Source: Nostoc sp. S4 (GTDB taxonomy: Bacteria > Cyanobacteriota > Cyanobacteriia > Cyanobacteriales > Nostocaceae). From it: a stretch of DNA of 64,000 nt. A model generated the notes under the pieces. It was not told the origin of the DNA. It did not search any database and saw only the letters and a list, made by a program, of their open reading frames with translations. The number at the start of each line of letters is the position of its first letter. The first letter of the stretch is position 1. Shown here one piece after another: positions 63,316 through 64,000 of the stretch. Location: positions 1-64,000 of the forward strand of contig JAQYWR010000030.1 in assembly GCA_029379225.1 (NCBI GenBank), written 5' to 3'. The translations under genes were made by a program, and so were the position numbers.

Positions 63316-64000
63316 TTAGTTAGCAGAAACCGTCAAACTACTGGGTTTATGGAAATCGCCTTCTAAAACCACACCCCGCTGATTGGCATAGAGATGACGC
63401 AAAATCTTATAAATCGCCTCAACTTGCTCTGATGCACCAGCCTTTTGGGCGAGTTGTTCCACAGAAAGGGGAGTTTTTTCTTTTTGTAGCACTGCTACTA
63501 CTCGTGTTTGCAAGTCAAGAATACTGGCCGCGGCTTTTTTGCCAGCTTCTACTCCTGGTTGATGGTAGGCGTTGATGTTGACCAAGCTAGCATATAAACC
63601 AACAGCACGCTCGTACAAAGCGATTAATGCCCCTACAGTTCGGGCGTTAACTTGGGGAATAGTAACTGTGATTGAATCGCGGTGATTTTCATAAAGTGCT
63701 TGTCGAGTTCCTTGCAGAAAACCAGAAAGATAATCGCCTGATGTCACTCCCGGATCTATTTCTGCCGACGCACCCTGACGATCTTCTAGAACTTCGATCA
63801 GAGTAGCAAAGAAATTCGGCACACCTTCGCGCAACTGCTGGACGTAAGCATGTTGATCTGTTGAGCCTTTGTTACCATAAACGGCGATGCCTTGGTAGAC
63901 AGTTTTGCCGTCTAAGTCTTTTTCCTTGCCCAAGGATTCCATCACTAACTGTTGCAAATAGCGACTGAATAATAATAAGCTGTCCTTATAAGGTAGAACA
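63316..64000 (-). CDS. pgi: Glucose-6-phosphate isomerase, C-terminal part (cut by window edge)
   Basis: About 228 residues are visible; the frame stays open to position 64000 with LPYKDSLLLFSRYLQQLVME as the first recognisable part, so the 5' half lies outside the window. GNKGSTDQHAYVQQLREG contains the active-site Lys/His region of phosphoglucose isomerase. It interconverts glucose-6-phosphate and fructose-6-phosphate. The C-terminal 70 residues (LSVEQLAQKAGASEQVEAIY) form a small added domain present in cyanobacterial enzymes. It is convergent with the Nif11 gene. Confidence 0.95.
   Translation of the reverse strand, partial: VLPYKDSLLLFSRYLQQLVMESLGKEKDLDGKTVYQGIAVYGNKGSTDQHAYVQQLREGVPNFFATLIEVLEDRQGASAEIDPGVTSGDYLSGFLQGTRQALYENHRDSITVTIPQVNARTVGALIALYERAVGLYASLVNINAYHQPGVEAGKKAAASILDLQTRVVAVLQKEKTPLSVEQLAQKAGASEQVEAIYKILRHLYANQRGVVLEGDFHKPSSLTVSAN

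Overview
The window comes from a filamentous, probably heterocyst-forming cyanobacterium of the Nostocales. The evidence is in the genes: photosystem genes psaE and psb28, NDH-1 subunit ndhO, a ferredoxin-type glutamate synthase, a cyanobacterial rne-rnhB operon and many families largely limited to cyanobacteria (DUF1997, DUF1830, DUF3134, PAP/fibrillin). HIP1 palindromes (GCGATCGC) are frequent, and intergenic spaces carry the short dispersed repeats typical of Nostoc relatives. No tRNA, rRNA, CRISPR array or intact insertion sequence was seen.

Layout. 1-4.3 kb: TM2 protein, HhH protein, signal peptidase lepB, a long AT-rich gap and an anchored polysaccharide deacetylase. 4.4-9.2 kb: glsF on the minus strand. 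9.9-13.7 kb: a secreted phosphodiester-glycosidase-domain protein, a cupin and an IscA-type protein. 14-19.4 kb: the str cluster rpsL, rpsG, fusA, tufA, rpsJ, with a strong sigma70-type promoter before rpsL, a 0.5 kb repeat-bearing gap after rpsL and a terminator between tufA and rpsJ. 19.6-29.6 kb: LON-domain protein, pheA, DUF1997, rne-rnhB, a fused radical SAM protein and a STAS protein. 30-38.4 kb: small conserved proteins, clpS, a CPBP protease coupled to a pentapeptide lipoprotein, a 212 bp MITE-like element, an orphan antitoxin-like gene, small hypotheticals, a DICT/degenerate-HD plus pentapeptide pair, and a B12-type radical SAM protein. 39-57.8 kb: mostly housekeeping genes (ABC ATPase, OmpR-type regulator, moaB, psb28, dtd, a COG0523 metallochaperone, cysS, a TldD/PmbA pair, bolA-grxD, mraY, psaE, mutM, ndhO), then a protein made of 20-residue repeats and a lipoprotein. 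58.1-62.2 kb: an accessory three-gene cassette. 62.5 kb to the end: a tandem Nif11-domain protein and the 3' part of pgi.

The most interesting accessory locus is 58137-62224. It encodes a winged-helix-like protein, a 635-residue P-loop ATPase with an altered Walker A, and a protein joining a DUF1802-like region to a PD-(D/E)xK nuclease core. The last two genes overlap by ATGA and the cassette ends in a strong terminator. This looks like a DNA-targeting conflict or defence module that I cannot match to a named system. A second theme is that intergenic-type repeats also appear in frame inside conserved genes (glsF, cysS, mutM, the radical SAM protein and the DICT/HD gene).

Functional links visible in the window: rne-rnhB for RNA processing, the str cluster for translation, the TldD/PmbA pair as a likely heterodimeric protease, bolA next to its usual partner grxD, and clpS as a proteolysis adaptor.
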